A stretch of 64,000 nucleotides of DNA from Coraliomargarita algicola (GCF_033878955.1 NZ_CP138858.1:4181001-4245000), one strand, 5' to 3'; shown: positions 45,418-55,172, counted from the first letter of the stretch. The notes: generated from the sequence alone by a model not told the origin. Translations and numbers: made by a program.

Positions 45418-47178
45418 ATGATTTATCCAAAACAAACCACGACACGTAGTTTATTTGATCTTAATGGGATCTGGGATTTTTCCCGTGAGCTGGATGCCGG
45501 TGATTATACACAGGGCTTTAAAGCTGAAAAACAAGTGGCCGTGCCCAGCAGTTACAATGACCTCTATACCGAGGAGGTCTTTCGCACTTGGGATAAAGGT
45601 GTTTGGTATACCCGTAGCTTTACGATGCCTCGCCTGCTACGGGAGGAGCGTATCGTGCTCCGCTTTGCTTCGGCAAGTTACCGGGCGGCGGTGTATCTGA
45701 ACGGAGTGCGTCTCGGTGACCATGAGACCGGCTATACACCCTTCGAATTCGACATCACGGACTGCGTCAGCTTTGATCAGGAGAATCGCCTCTGCGTGCG
45801 CCTCGATAATTTGCTGTCTGCGGAAACCATTCCGATGGGCAACCTGCAGAACCAACCGGAGCCGGGGCAATTTGCGGGGCAATATCCAGACACACCTTTT
45901 GACTTTTTTCCCTATGGTGGCATCCAGCGCCCGGTTTCGATCTACACCACCTCGAAGGTAGCATGGCTTGAATCCGTCGTTGTCGAAACTTTGGTCAATG
46001 GGGCCGATGCGGAGGTGAAGCTCGCGGGCACTCTGGGCGGCACCGCGGCCAAGGTCGTGATCGAGTGCGAAGAGACGGGGACCCGCACAGAGGCTGAGAT
46101 CGCGGGAGACCGTTTTTCGGGGGCCTTTGCGGTGAGCGATGCGCGACTCTGGGACGTTAAGCAACCGGAGCTCTACCATGCGCGTATCCAAATTTTGGAT
46201 GCCAGTGGTGCTTTGCTCGACGAATACACGCAGCGCTTCGGCATTCGCACGGTGGAAGTGACGAAAAACCGTGTCTTGCTCAACGGCAAGCCCGTGTATC
46301 TGCAGGGCTTTGGCCGGCATGAGGATTTTCCTGTGATCGGGAAGGGGCTCAATCACAGTGTGAATATCCGGGACCATGAGATCCTACATTGGATCCATGC
46401 GAACTCTTATCGCACCACACACTACCCTTATTCAGAAGAGTTGATTCAACTGGCCGACGAGCAAGGGCTATTGATCATCGGGGAGACACCTGCGGTTTCG
46501 ATCAACTTTGATTATGTGAATCAGAATACATTGAAAAATCACAAACAGGTGTTGGCCGAGCTGATTGAACGGGATCGCAATAACCCATCCGTTATCATGT
46601 GGTCTGTGGCCAATGAAGCCACCACCGATCGTGAAGTTGCTGTGTCGTATTTCAAGGAGCTTTCGGAGCTCGCACGTTCGATGGATGCCACGCGTCCGAT
46701 TACGATGGTGACCTGTAAGGCGGAAAAGGACCTGGTGATGGATTTCTTCGATGTAGTCAGTGTGAACTTGTATCCAGGCTGGTATCACTTGCCGGGCCAA
46801 GTGGCTGAAGCGAAGGAGGATCTACGGGACACTCTTGAGAAGATGCACAACGCGTTTCAGAAGCCTATTTTGATCACGGAATTCGGGGCGGATACGATTG
46901 CGGGCCTGCACTCGCTGCCAGCCGAGCAATGGAGTGAAGAGTATCAGACCGAGTTAGTAATGGGCTTGATTGAAGTGATGCGCGACCTGGACTACGTCGT
47001 TGGTGAGCACCTTTGGAACTTCGCGGACTTCCGCACGGCACAAAACTTTGCGCGAGTCGGCGGCAATAAGAAGGGTGTTTTTACCCGTGAGCGTCAGCCC
47101 AAAATGCTCGCACATTTTTTGAAGAAAATGTGGGCGACGCCTCGCTATACCTCTGAGCTAAGCTGCACGGAGGACTGA
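45418..47178 (+). CDS. GH2 beta-glucuronidase/beta-galactosidase-like enzyme
   Basis: This 586-residue protein has the GH2 order: a sugar-binding jelly roll (about 10-175, 'LFDLNGIWDF', 'GVWYTRSFTMP'), an immunoglobulin-like sandwich (about 180-275) and a TIM barrel. The acid/base Glu400 is in SVANEATTD and the nucleophile Glu488 in ITEFGAD. 'LNGKPVYLQGFGRHEDFPVIGKG' and the compact length are closest to bacterial beta-glucuronidases of UidA type, though beta-galactosidase activity cannot be excluded. No signal peptide, so it acts on imported oligosaccharides together with the GH94 phosphorylase. Confidence 0.88.
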   Translation: MIYPKQTTTRSLFDLNGIWDFSRELDAGDYTQGFKAEKQVAVPSSYNDLYTEEVFRTWDKGVWYTRSFTMPRLLREERIVLRFASASYRAAVYLNGVRLGDHETGYTPFEFDITDCVSFDQENRLCVRLDNLLSAETIPMGNLQNQPEPGQFAGQYPDTPFDFFPYGGIQRPVSIYTTSKVAWLESVVVETLVNGADAEVKLAGTLGGTAAKVVIECEETGTRTEAEIAGDRFSGAFAVSDARLWDVKQPELYHARIQILDASGALLDEYTQRFGIRTVEVTKNRVLLNGKPVYLQGFGRHEDFPVIGKGLNHSVNIRDHEILHWIHANSYRTTHYPYSEELIQLADEQGLLIIGETPAVSINFDYVNQNTLKNHKQVLAELIERDRNNPSVIMWSVANEATTDREVAVSYFKELSELARSMDATRPITMVTCKAEKDLVMDFFDVVSVNLYPGWYHLPGQVAEAKEDLRDTLEKMHNAFQKPILITEFGADTIAGLHSLPAEQWSEEYQTELVMGLIEVMRDLDYVVGEHLWNFADFRTAQNFARVGGNKKGVFTRERQPKMLAHFLKKMWATPRYTSELSCTED

Positions 47179-47215
47179 TATTTCGCCCGCCCGTCGCCAT
47201 TCTCGGTGATGATGA

Positions 47216-48646
47216 CTAATAACCATCACCGCCGTGCATGGGACCGCGGCAGGCGCATGGGTTCATGCGGCGGAGCCAGTCGGTGTCGATATTGACGGGT
47301 TGATTGACGAGTGCGCCGTCCTTGACCATGGGGCTCTTGTTGTGTGTCAGGTAGTCGATCAACTTGGCTTTAAGTTCTGCCTGGATGGACGCAAAATCTG
47401 CGGAATGCGCCAGGTTTTCCCGATCATCGCTATCCTGGTGGATGTTGAATAGCTGCTCATTGCCGCCGGCGATATAATAGATGAACTTGTAACCGCGGCC
47501 GAGAATCATCGCGCTTTCGGGGGTCTCGCCGAAGATGAACTCTCGTTGGCTTGCTTGTAGCAAGGATTGTCCCTCTGTGGTGCGATCTGGAGTTAAGCCC
47601 GCCATATTCAGGAATGTGGGGCAGAGGTCGGCCGTGAGCACGGGCGTGTCGGCTTGCGCAGTTTGATATTGCTCCCTGAACTGCGGGGGCAGTCGTAAGA
47701 TGAAGGGCACGCGGGCGGCTGATTCGAGAAAGTTGTGCTTGGCAAATATACCGTGGTCCCCGAGGCATTCGCCATGGTCGGAGGTGAATGCGATGGCGGT
47801 TTGATCGTCGATGCCATGGCTTCGTAGCGAGCCGAATAGGCGTCCCAATTGATAATCGATATGCGACATTTGTCCGTAGTAGCGTCTGCGCGCCTCTGCG
47901 ATGGCTTCGGGCTGCATATAGTCGTATTTCCCGCCGATGCGCTTGGCTTCGAAGCTGGCTGGATAATCGTTCTCGCGCCAGTTGCCTTCAACGGGGGCGG
48001 GGATGGTGAAATTATCATACATCCGATCGTAGGGCGGCGGGGGATCAAATGGACTGTGGGGCGCTTCAAAGATAATGTAGAGAAAGAACGGATTGGCGGG
48101 GTCGCGCTGTTCTAGAAAGCGGATGGCCTGATCGATGATCCATGTGGTGTGGTAGTAACGCTGGTCGGTGACAGCTTCGGTGGGGTAGACTTCATTGCCG
48201 CCCAGGCCGTGGCCACGAAAGCTACCTCCCTGGCCTTGTTCTTCCAGCCACCATAGATAGTCATCCGGGTGTAGCGTTACATGCTCAAAGCCATGCCGTG
48301 CGCGCTGAGGCACGAAGTGCATCTTTCCAATCGCCTTGGTTTGGTAGCCGGCCTCCTTGGTCAGCCGCCCGGGCAGGGTCCGTGAGGGATCGATCTCGGG
48401 TGCGGAGTTTGTATCGAAATTCGTAATACAGCGGGTCTGGGAGCCGGTTTTTCCGGTCAGCATGGTGGCCCGCTGAGGCATACAGATGGGGCAGTCCGCA
48501 TAGCCGTGCCGATAGTTCACCCCCTCGCATGCCAGTTGATTGAGGTGTGGGGTCATCACCGGGTGATGATTCTTGTAGATACCAAGGCAGTCACCGCGCC
48601 ACTGGTCGGCAACAATGTAGATCATATTGGGCTGTTGGGATGACAT
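47216..48646 (-). CDS. Sulfatase without signal peptide (CMPQR type)
   Basis: This 476-residue protein begins with PNMIYIVADQWRGDCLGIY. The formylglycine motif C55-M-P-Q-R-A-T-M-L-T-G follows, then 'FFLYIIFEAPHSPFDPPPPY' and 'FTSDHGECLGDHGIFAKHNF'. No signal peptide is seen. It is the last gene of the leftward operon, 65 bases after the ABC ATPase gene. This supports intracellular desulfation of the sugar brought in by that transporter. The C-terminus is Cys/Gly-rich but otherwise ordinary for the family. Confidence 0.92.
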   Translation of the reverse strand: MSSQQPNMIYIVADQWRGDCLGIYKNHHPVMTPHLNQLACEGVNYRHGYADCPICMPQRATMLTGKTGSQTRCITNFDTNSAPEIDPSRTLPGRLTKEAGYQTKAIGKMHFVPQRARHGFEHVTLHPDDYLWWLEEQGQGGSFRGHGLGGNEVYPTEAVTDQRYYHTTWIIDQAIRFLEQRDPANPFFLYIIFEAPHSPFDPPPPYDRMYDNFTIPAPVEGNWRENDYPASFEAKRIGGKYDYMQPEAIAEARRRYYGQMSHIDYQLGRLFGSLRSHGIDDQTAIAFTSDHGECLGDHGIFAKHNFLESAARVPFILRLPPQFREQYQTAQADTPVLTADLCPTFLNMAGLTPDRTTEGQSLLQASQREFIFGETPESAMILGRGYKFIYYIAGGNEQLFNIHQDSDDRENLAHSADFASIQAELKAKLIDYLTHNKSPMVKDGALVNQPVNIDTDWLRRMNPCACRGPMHGGDGY

Positions 48647-48711
48647 AGGCGAATTTCTAATAGTGATGGGAGGACACGGTAGCTGAACCGTGGGCGGCGA
48701 GGACTGATAGT

Positions 48712-49827
48712 TTAAATGAGATTCTCCGACTCCCGGTCGAAGAGTGCCGCGCGTTCTTGATTGAATTTGAGGTGAACGGTTTGCCCGATTTTGAAGGCGT
48801 GCTCGGCCTCGACTTTGGCGATGAAGCTATGGCCGGCAAGTGTGTTTAAATACAGATACGTTTCCGCGCCCATGGGCTCGGATACATCGATGATGGCTGC
48901 GATGCTATCTTCGCCGATGGTATCGGACACCGTGATATGTTCGGGGCGCACGCCGAATACGGCTGACTTGGTGCCTTGTTTTTGAGCCGCGCTTAGTAGC
49001 TGCCCTTTAAGTGCGAGACGGAAGGGCTCTGTCTCGCCTGCTTCTTCGAAGTAGGTTGTGCCGTTTGCTTCGACGCATTTCCCATCAAAGAAATTCATGG
49101 GGGGCGAGCCGATGAAGCCGGCGACGAACATGTTTTTCGGGTTGTTGTAGAGCTGAAGCGGCTCGTCGACTTGCATGATGTTGCCGTCTTTCATCACGCA
49201 AATACGGTCGCCCATCGTCATCGCTTCCACTTGGTCGTGGGTGACGTAGATCATGGTGGCGTCCAGGCGCGCATGTAGGCGGGAGATTTCGGTGCGCATT
49301 TGCACGCGCATTTTGGCGTCAAGGTTGGAGAGGGGCTCGTCGAAGAGAAAGACGTCGGGCTTGCGCACGATGGCGCGGCCGACGGCGACGCGTTGACGTT
49401 GTCCGCCGGAGAGTGCCTTGGGCTTGCGGTCGAGCATACTGGTCAGCCCGAGGATATCGGCGGCTTCATCCACACGCCTCTTGATCTCGTCACGCGGCGT
49501 CTTGTTCAGCTTCAGGCCGAAGGCCATGTTGTCGAAGAGCGTCATGTGTGGGTAGAGCGCGTAGTTCTGGAAGACCATGGCGATGCCGCGATTCTTGGGC
49601 TCGACATCGTTCATGATCTGCTCGCCGATCTTGAGGATGCCGCCGGTGATCTCTTCCAGACCGGCGATCATGCGCAGGGTGGTGGACTTGCCACAGCCCG
49701 AGGGGCCGACGAAGACCATGAACTCCTTGTCACGGATTTCCAGATCGATGCCTTTGACGGCACGAAAGCTGTCCTTCTTGCCCGGGCTGTAAGTTTTGTC
49801 GAGTTTGCTGAGTGTGACGGTGGCCAT
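48712..49827 (-). CDS. ABC sugar transporter ATPase (MalK/UgpC/MsmK-like)
   Basis: This 371-residue protein has Walker A GPSGCGKST, the signature LSGGQRQRVAVGRAIV, Walker B VFLFDEPLSNLDA and the switch His in YVTHDQVEAM. A C-terminal OB/TOBE domain (about 240-371) is typical of carbohydrate importers. It energises the two permeases encoded just upstream at 49948 and 50809. The surrounding GH16, GH1 and sulfatase genes imply a sulfated or algal oligosaccharide as cargo. Length and motifs are normal for the family. Confidence 0.95.
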   Translation of the reverse strand: MATVTLSKLDKTYSPGKKDSFRAVKGIDLEIRDKEFMVFVGPSGCGKSTTLRMIAGLEEITGGILKIGEQIMNDVEPKNRGIAMVFQNYALYPHMTLFDNMAFGLKLNKTPRDEIKRRVDEAADILGLTSMLDRKPKALSGGQRQRVAVGRAIVRKPDVFLFDEPLSNLDAKMRVQMRTEISRLHARLDATMIYVTHDQVEAMTMGDRICVMKDGNIMQVDEPLQLYNNPKNMFVAGFIGSPPMNFFDGKCVEANGTTYFEEAGETEPFRLALKGQLLSAAQKQGTKSAVFGVRPEHITVSDTIGEDSIAAIIDVSEPMGAETYLYLNTLAGHSFIAKVEAEHAFKIGQTVHLKFNQERAALFDRESENLI

Positions 49828-49947
49828 GGGATTGGATGACTGATGGGTGATGAATGATGACTAATTGCAGTGGGTGCGGATGGCGTTTTTCAATGCTTCG
49901 CCATTTGGAGTTCAAAGTTGGACGTTCGACGTTCAAGGCGAAGCCGC

Positions 49948-50787
49948 CTAGCCTTTGACGGCTCCGGCGGAGAGGCCTTTGACGAAGAACTTCATTGAGA
50001 ACAGGAAGATGATCAGCAGTGGCACTGAAGAGATGGCGTAGCCGGCCATGAGTTGCCCGTATTGTTTGACGTATTCACCGTCGAGGCGGAAGAGGCCGAC
50101 GGGGATGGTGAGCAGCTGGTCGTCGCGCAGCAGCAAGAGCGGCAGGATGGTGTTGTTCCAGGAGCCGAGGAAGTCCATGATGCAGGTGACCGAGATAATC
50201 GACGCGGAGAGCGGCAGGATGATGTGGCGGATCTGTTGCAGGTGGCCCGCACCGTCGAGCTGGGCGGACTCGAAGAGCTCTTTCGGGATATCTTCGATGA
50301 AGTTGCGCAGGATAAAGACACCCGCCACCTGACCGCCGACGGAGGCCATCAGGACCAGGGCCCAGAGGTTATTGACCAAGCCCATGCGGCGCAAGAGGTC
50401 GAAGAGTGTGACCAGCGCGGCCACGGTGCCGGGCAGGAACATGGTGGCCATGACCAGATAGAAGATGATGTTTTTGCCCGGGAAATCATAGCGGGCGATG
50501 GCATAAGAACACATCAGCACGATACACAGAGTGATCGAGGTGCCGAGGAAGGAGACGAAGATGGAGTTGCAAATGTAGCCGCTGACCGTGTTCCAGCCGA
50601 TGGCCCAGTTCTCCCAGTTCCAAGTGGAGAGGGCGTCGAAGAACCAGGGGTTGGCCAGGAACTGTTCGTTGCTCTTAAAGCTGACGACCAGCATCACGTA
50701 GAGGGGGAAGAAGGCGAAGGTGAGGATGAAGGCCAGGTAGCCGAGCTTCACCGTTTCACCGATTTTGTTCTGAGTTTGTGGAGTCAT
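49948..50787 (-). CDS. ABC sugar permease (MalG-like)
   Basis: This 279-residue protein has about six transmembrane helices. The EAA loop that contacts the ATPase is ELFESAQLDGAGHLQQIRHI, followed by ILPLSASIISV. Its size and the end 'FFVKGLSAGAVKG' are typical of MalG/LacG-type permeases. It lies between the MalF-like permease (gap 21 bases) and the ATPase (gap 120 bases) and completes a canonical importer. Confidence 0.95.
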   Translation of the reverse strand: MTPQTQNKIGETVKLGYLAFILTFAFFPLYVMLVVSFKSNEQFLANPWFFDALSTWNWENWAIGWNTVSGYICNSIFVSFLGTSITLCIVLMCSYAIARYDFPGKNIIFYLVMATMFLPGTVAALVTLFDLLRRMGLVNNLWALVLMASVGGQVAGVFILRNFIEDIPKELFESAQLDGAGHLQQIRHIILPLSASIISVTCIMDFLGSWNNTILPLLLLRDDQLLTIPVGLFRLDGEYVKQYGQLMAGYAISSVPLLIIFLFSMKFFVKGLSAGAVKG

Positions 50788-50808
50788 TGGGGGAAATCTG
50801 TTAAGAGC

Positions 50809-52320
50809 TTACTTTTCGACCTTCACGTATTTTTGGTAAACGATGGTCAGCAGCAGGATGATGACGAAGAGCACCATGCCCAGCGCGCAGGCGTAGCCGA
50901 AGCGACCTTCGGTGAAGGCGGCGCTAAACATATAGAGGCCGGGCACCATGCCCTTGCCGCCGGGACCACCGTCGGGGCCGAGCAGGATGAGGAAGATCTC
51001 GTAAGTGGTCAGCGTGCCGATGGTCATGAAGATCAGATTAATCCGCACCTGTGTCATGATCAGAGGCAGCTCGATCTTAAAGATCATACCGAGCGGGCTG
51101 ACGCCGTCGAGTTGCGCGGCCTCATACACGTCTTCGGAAATGTTTTGTAGGCCGGACAAATAGATCAACACCCCAACAGTGCCCACCCAGGGGAAGCCCC
51201 AAAAGAGAATGGCAGGGATGACTAAGTCCTTATTGCCCAGCCAAGCCGGCGAGCCATTGGCAAACTGCCCATTGGGCTGCGTCCAGATATTGCCGAGAAA
51301 GATAAAGGCGACGCCAATGCCGATCAGCAGGCCGGCGATGGTTTTGAAGTAAGGGCCGGCAGCGTAATCGTCTTTCTTCAGGCGAATGAGCTCGAAGATT
51401 GTTAAGGCCACAAACATGGCCAGCGGCAAGCGCCACAGCTCCTGCCAAAAGACACCAATGCCGCCGAGCAAGAGGAAGGGCCAGGCGATCCATGCGCCCT
51501 GCATGCGGCAGGCGCAGGCAAACATCCAAAGGATCACGACAATCGCGGCCAGCAGCACTTTGAAATCTGTAGGGTCTGCCTGAATACCCATAAAGACATT
51601 GAAGAGCGGCAAGATCGAGGCGCCAGCCAGCAGCGTGAGATAGTCGCCCCAACGCGAGGCGTTGTGTTGCTTGCGTTTACTGGCGGCAAAAATGAAAGCG
51701 CCCAGAATGATCATCCCGCCGATGCCGCCGAAGATGGGCGAGATGATGCCCGCTTGTAGTGGTGCCAGAGACTCGGAGAGACGCGGCATGGCGGTATCCA
51801 TCCAGTCCAGCAAGTGCATGCCGCCGGTCAGGTTGAGGAAGCGGTTGACCAGACCAAAGTCCGGATCGTAAAAGTTTTTCCAGATCAAGAGAAAGACCAT
51901 GGCTGGAATGATCATCGGGATGACGAAGCAGACCTGAATCAAGTAGCGCAGCCGATCGTTCTTGACCCGGTTCAAAGCGATGGCGGCGAGGATGCCCGGC
52001 CACAGTTTAAACAAATTGGCGACCAGTAGGATGCCGACCAGCTTGAAGGACTGCCAAAACATCGGGTCTGAAAAGGCTTCCTTGAAATTACGCAACCCGA
52101 TGAACTCCTGCACCGTGGGTGGTTGCCAACGGAAGAAGGACATCAGAAAGACATCGATCTTCGGGTAGTAACTAAAGATCAGCAAAGATAGCGTGGTCGG
52201 CAGCACTAACAAATAGAGTGCCACAAAGAGTTTACTTTTTTGAAACAGCTTCGCGCGTATTTTGCCCTTGGAGTGGGCGTCGGGCACAGGAGTCGGGGGA
52301 ACGTCAGATTGAATAGGCAT
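50809..52320 (-). CDS. ABC sugar permease (MalF-like) with a large membrane insertion
   Basis: The first 165 residues and the last 145 match MalF/UgpA-type permeases. The N-terminal TM is followed by 'IGLRNFKEAFSDPMFWQSFK', 'VCFVIPMIIPAMVFLLIWKN' and 'DPDFGLVNRFLNL'. Later come 'AWLGNKDLVIPAILFWGFPW', the EAA loop VYEAAQLDGVSPLGMIFKIE and the closing helix. Between about 170 and 358 sits an extra block of about 190 residues with about six hydrophobic helices not found in standard members (usual length about 300). The reading frame is intact. The insertion falls in the periplasmic loop region just before the conserved NWLG-like motif and may form an additional membrane subdomain. It pairs with the MalG-like protein. 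Confidence 0.9.
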   Translation of the reverse strand: MPIQSDVPPTPVPDAHSKGKIRAKLFQKSKLFVALYLLVLPTTLSLLIFSYYPKIDVFLMSFFRWQPPTVQEFIGLRNFKEAFSDPMFWQSFKLVGILLVANLFKLWPGILAAIALNRVKNDRLRYLIQVCFVIPMIIPAMVFLLIWKNFYDPDFGLVNRFLNLTGGMHLLDWMDTAMPRLSESLAPLQAGIISPIFGGIGGMIILGAFIFAASKRKQHNASRWGDYLTLLAGASILPLFNVFMGIQADPTDFKVLLAAIVVILWMFACACRMQGAWIAWPFLLLGGIGVFWQELWRLPLAMFVALTIFELIRLKKDDYAAGPYFKTIAGLLIGIGVAFIFLGNIWTQPNGQFANGSPAWLGNKDLVIPAILFWGFPWVGTVGVLIYLSGLQNISEDVYEAAQLDGVSPLGMIFKIELPLIMTQVRINLIFMTIGTLTTYEIFLILLGPDGGPGGKGMVPGLYMFSAAFTEGRFGYACALGMVLFVIILLLTIVYQKYVKVEK

Positions 52321-52351
52321 CTACAGAAAAGGCGCTGTTAAAAGGAAAGTA

Positions 52352-54196
52352 TTAGTAAGATGGATACTCTTTTGCGGGATATAGCTCATGCCACCAGCGT
52401 TCGACATGCGCACCTTCGCCTTCAGTTAGGCCGAGATAGAAGAGTGCGCGTTCACGTTGACCCGCAGCTTCGGAGCCGAGTTCGGCACTTAAGCGCTCGA
52501 CGGATAAAGTGCGGTCGTTGGCGCGGGAATTATCAATGGCATCTTGTTTGGCTTTGATCCAGGCTCTGCGGGTGCCGATATTGGAATTGTCGAGTGCTTC
52601 GGACATGCGGGCTTGGAATTCGGTGGCTTCGATGTCGCCGGTCAGATACAGTTTCATATTGAGACCGTATGCGTTGCGGATCGAGGCAGGCGCGTCGCCA
52701 CGCTGCATGTTGAGAATAAAACTCTTAGGGAAGCCTTGAACGATGGGGATGAATGCTTGCATCGTGGCCGGCGGTTTTGCCCCGACGATCACCGGCAGCC
52801 ATTCCGCGCGTTGATTAAACGCTTCGTTAATACGGTGCGATGAGATGAACTGGAGAAAGTCGAGTGCCCAATCAAAATTGGGGCTACGCTTGTTAATGGC
52901 AAAAGGCACGCCGCCGACGGCGTCGGCTTCGGTCACTCTTTCATCCACCCAATCATCCCAGCGCTCACCGGGGGCTGCAATCGGGCTGGGGGCCACTTCG
53001 ATCGGGAAGCGATCCTCAGGTTCATCGCGACTGTTGACGCCTTTATAAATGCTGGATGCATCCCAACCGCCTGCGTAGTAGATCGCCGACTGGCCCAGCA
53101 CAAACCGGCGTCTGGCTTGCTCACGGTCGAGCCCCAGAAAGCCGTTTGGATAGAAGCTGGTGAAGCGTTTGAGTAGTTTGAAATATTCGAGGAATGCCGG
53201 TGCGTCGAAATCCCATACGCCTCGTTCGTAGCCTGCGATAAACTCCATGGTATGTAAGTTGCCGCCTAGGTCGAGACTGAGTGCCTCCCAGCTCTTTGAG
53301 AGGAATTGCGAGCTGTAGGTGCTTCCGATTTGGTCGGGGCCGTAGCTGCTGGCCGAGATGGGAGTGAGGTAGGGCTCGTCTTTCGCTTTGGCGTATGCTT
53401 GCACCGCGTGGCAGTAGAGCATGAATTGTCCAAGCGTTTGAGGAACTTGATCGTTTTGTAGCCATGCCTGCCCAGCGGCTTGGGGGATGAAGCCGTCCGC
53501 CTGCTCGGCAGAGCGCCATAGGGGCTGAATCCATTCTTCACTTGGCGTCGCCGTGGCCGCTGCGAGGGCGAAGGACTTTACCTGTGCCAGGATTTCCAAA
53601 TTATAGAAGACACGGTAGCCGCCCCAAGAGCTGATGGGGATGGTGTAGTAGTCGCTCAGTGAAGTATCGTAGGCACTCTGCATGCCATCGAAATAGGTGT
53701 CGCGCCATGGAGAGTTGGCTAAGAATTGCGATAGCTCATCGGGCAGGTCGGGGACTTGATATTCGGGTGCGTTGTATGGATTGGGCTGATCGACGTAGCT
53801 GCCCAGGGGAGTGAAGAACTTAGACAAGGCATTGCCTTTAATGGTCGCGGTGTCGCGTTTGACCGCGATGTCCGGCGCGGTCCCGCTGATCATATGAACG
53901 TAGATGAACTGGTTATAAAACTGCGAGGGGAGTGCGAGTTGTGCGATCTCGACATTGGCAGCTTTCACTTCGGGACGTGCATTGTAGAGATCGATGGCCC
54001 ACTGCATACTTTCGCGAAAGCCGGGTTCGAGTTGCCAGTGTGCGATGCGAATGACCCGCTTGCCGGACGCGTCAGCTTCCGCGCTGGTGTTTTCATCGGT
54101 GATGAGGTAGAAGCGCACGGCACTGAAAATGAACGCTCCTAGGAGCAGTGCGGCTGCGATCCAATTCAGATTAAAATTTTTAAGAAATCGATTCAT
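52352..54196 (-). CDS. Membrane-anchored extracellular solute-binding protein
   Basis: This 614-residue protein has a single N-terminal transmembrane anchor (WIAAALLLGAFIFSAVRFYL) without a lipobox. A family-1 solute-binding domain follows: 'VIRIAHWQLEPGFRESMQWA', 'HMISGTAPDIAVKRDT', 'RRRFVLGQSAIYYAGGW' and 'GGVPFAINKRSPNFDWALDF'. It is longer than normal binding proteins (about 430), suggesting a larger or more complex ligand. It is encoded next to the MalF-like permease (31-base gap) and presumably delivers an oligosaccharide to it on the outer face of the inner membrane. Confidence 0.88.
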   Translation of the reverse strand: MNRFLKNFNLNWIAAALLLGAFIFSAVRFYLITDENTSAEADASGKRVIRIAHWQLEPGFRESMQWAIDLYNARPEVKAANVEIAQLALPSQFYNQFIYVHMISGTAPDIAVKRDTATIKGNALSKFFTPLGSYVDQPNPYNAPEYQVPDLPDELSQFLANSPWRDTYFDGMQSAYDTSLSDYYTIPISSWGGYRVFYNLEILAQVKSFALAAATATPSEEWIQPLWRSAEQADGFIPQAAGQAWLQNDQVPQTLGQFMLYCHAVQAYAKAKDEPYLTPISASSYGPDQIGSTYSSQFLSKSWEALSLDLGGNLHTMEFIAGYERGVWDFDAPAFLEYFKLLKRFTSFYPNGFLGLDREQARRRFVLGQSAIYYAGGWDASSIYKGVNSRDEPEDRFPIEVAPSPIAAPGERWDDWVDERVTEADAVGGVPFAINKRSPNFDWALDFLQFISSHRINEAFNQRAEWLPVIVGAKPPATMQAFIPIVQGFPKSFILNMQRGDAPASIRNAYGLNMKLYLTGDIEATEFQARMSEALDNSNIGTRRAWIKAKQDAIDNSRANDRTLSVERLSAELGSEAAGQRERALFYLGLTEGEGAHVERWWHELYPAKEYPSY

Positions 54197-54214
54197 CTGT
54201 TGTTATGATCGGAG

Positions 54215-55168
54215 TTATCTGCCCAAGCGAACTTCAGCGAGTTCGGGGATACGGATGTTGGCCTCGGGGTGTTTGTTCGCGATTTCTATAATACGCTTGC
54301 GGGCGACGGTGCCGTAAACACTACGCGGGTGCGCTTCGACTAGCTCGGTAAATGTCTCGGCTGCGGCGAGGTCTTGCTTTGCCTTTTGTTGCCAGAGTCC
54401 CAGTTGCCAGAGTGAGAGGTCTGTGTCGGAGGCGCGTGGGAAGCCGACGTCCTTTGCTATCGAATAATGCGTGATGGCTTCGTCAATATCATCGAGATAG
54501 AATGCATACAGATGGGCGATGTATTGTTCGATCGTGCCTCTCCATGGCGTGTTCGGTTGCGACTGGGTGATTTGTTTTAGAATATGAATCGCCTGCTTGA
54601 CCTGGCTCTGGTCTAAGCTGCGGGCGAGGGATTGCGCTTGTAGTAAGCTGGCGCGCACCGCCATTTCGGTGCCGGGGAATTCGTCCTGCACACGTTGATA
54701 GTAAGACTGCCCTTGTTGGGCGGCCTCTTCGGACTGACTCAATTCAGCGATTCTTCCCAAGTCGAGTAGGGCGCTTGCCGCCAAGGAGTCTTGTGGTGCT
54801 TTTTCAACTACAGATTTAAAAAGCACTGTCGCGTCGTCGATTGCTTGCTGGGTTGTGGGCGCCTGATGCCAGGTAGCCAGCGCCAGACTATAGGTGGCGA
54901 GTGGCCAATCATTATCGTCTGGGCTGATATGCCGCGAATGTTCGAGTAGAATCGCATACGCCTGGTTGAAGTTAAAGGCCCGGAGCTCACTCAGACCGAT
55001 TTCGAGCGGATCTGTTGTTGCAGCAGAGCTGGGAGCCTCCGTCTCCGGGCTGCATCCAGTGACTGACAGCAGGACAACTGCGCTGACAATCGAGACACAA
55101 CGTGCAAGTTTATGGGGTCTTGTCGTGCGCCGCTTGCGTGGGGTGGGTATAGTCAATGCAGAGCTCAT
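54215..55168 (-). CDS. TPR-repeat lipoprotein
   Basis: From ATG 55168 the protein has 317 residues: a basic N-terminus, a hydrophobic signal and the lipobox LLSVTGC, so it is a lipoprotein. Several TPR-like helical pairs follow ('EIGLSELRAFNFNQAYAILL', 'AASALLDLGRIAELSQSEEA', 'YSIAKDVGFPRASDTDLSLW', 'VEAHPRSVYGTVARKRIIEI'). The upstream ATG at 55249 would put the signal too far from the start and overlap the GH16 gene. It lies between the GH16 and solute-binding-protein genes in one operon. A scaffold for the enzyme or transporter at the membrane is the most likely role. Confidence 0.8.
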   Translation of the reverse strand: MSSALTIPTPRKRRTTRPHKLARCVSIVSAVVLLSVTGCSPETEAPSSAATTDPLEIGLSELRAFNFNQAYAILLEHSRHISPDDNDWPLATYSLALATWHQAPTTQQAIDDATVLFKSVVEKAPQDSLAASALLDLGRIAELSQSEEAAQQGQSYYQRVQDEFPGTEMAVRASLLQAQSLARSLDQSQVKQAIHILKQITQSQPNTPWRGTIEQYIAHLYAFYLDDIDEAITHYSIAKDVGFPRASDTDLSLWQLGLWQQKAKQDLAAAETFTELVEAHPRSVYGTVARKRIIEIANKHPEANIRIPELAEVRLGR

Positions 55169-55172
55169 TCTC

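Noticed and set aside
50053..51150. 365-codon plus-strand frame rich in Glu, Asp, His and Gln across the two permease genes
   Set aside because: Its odd composition is what antisense reading of hydrophobic permease codons gives; both permeases have clear motifs on the other strand.
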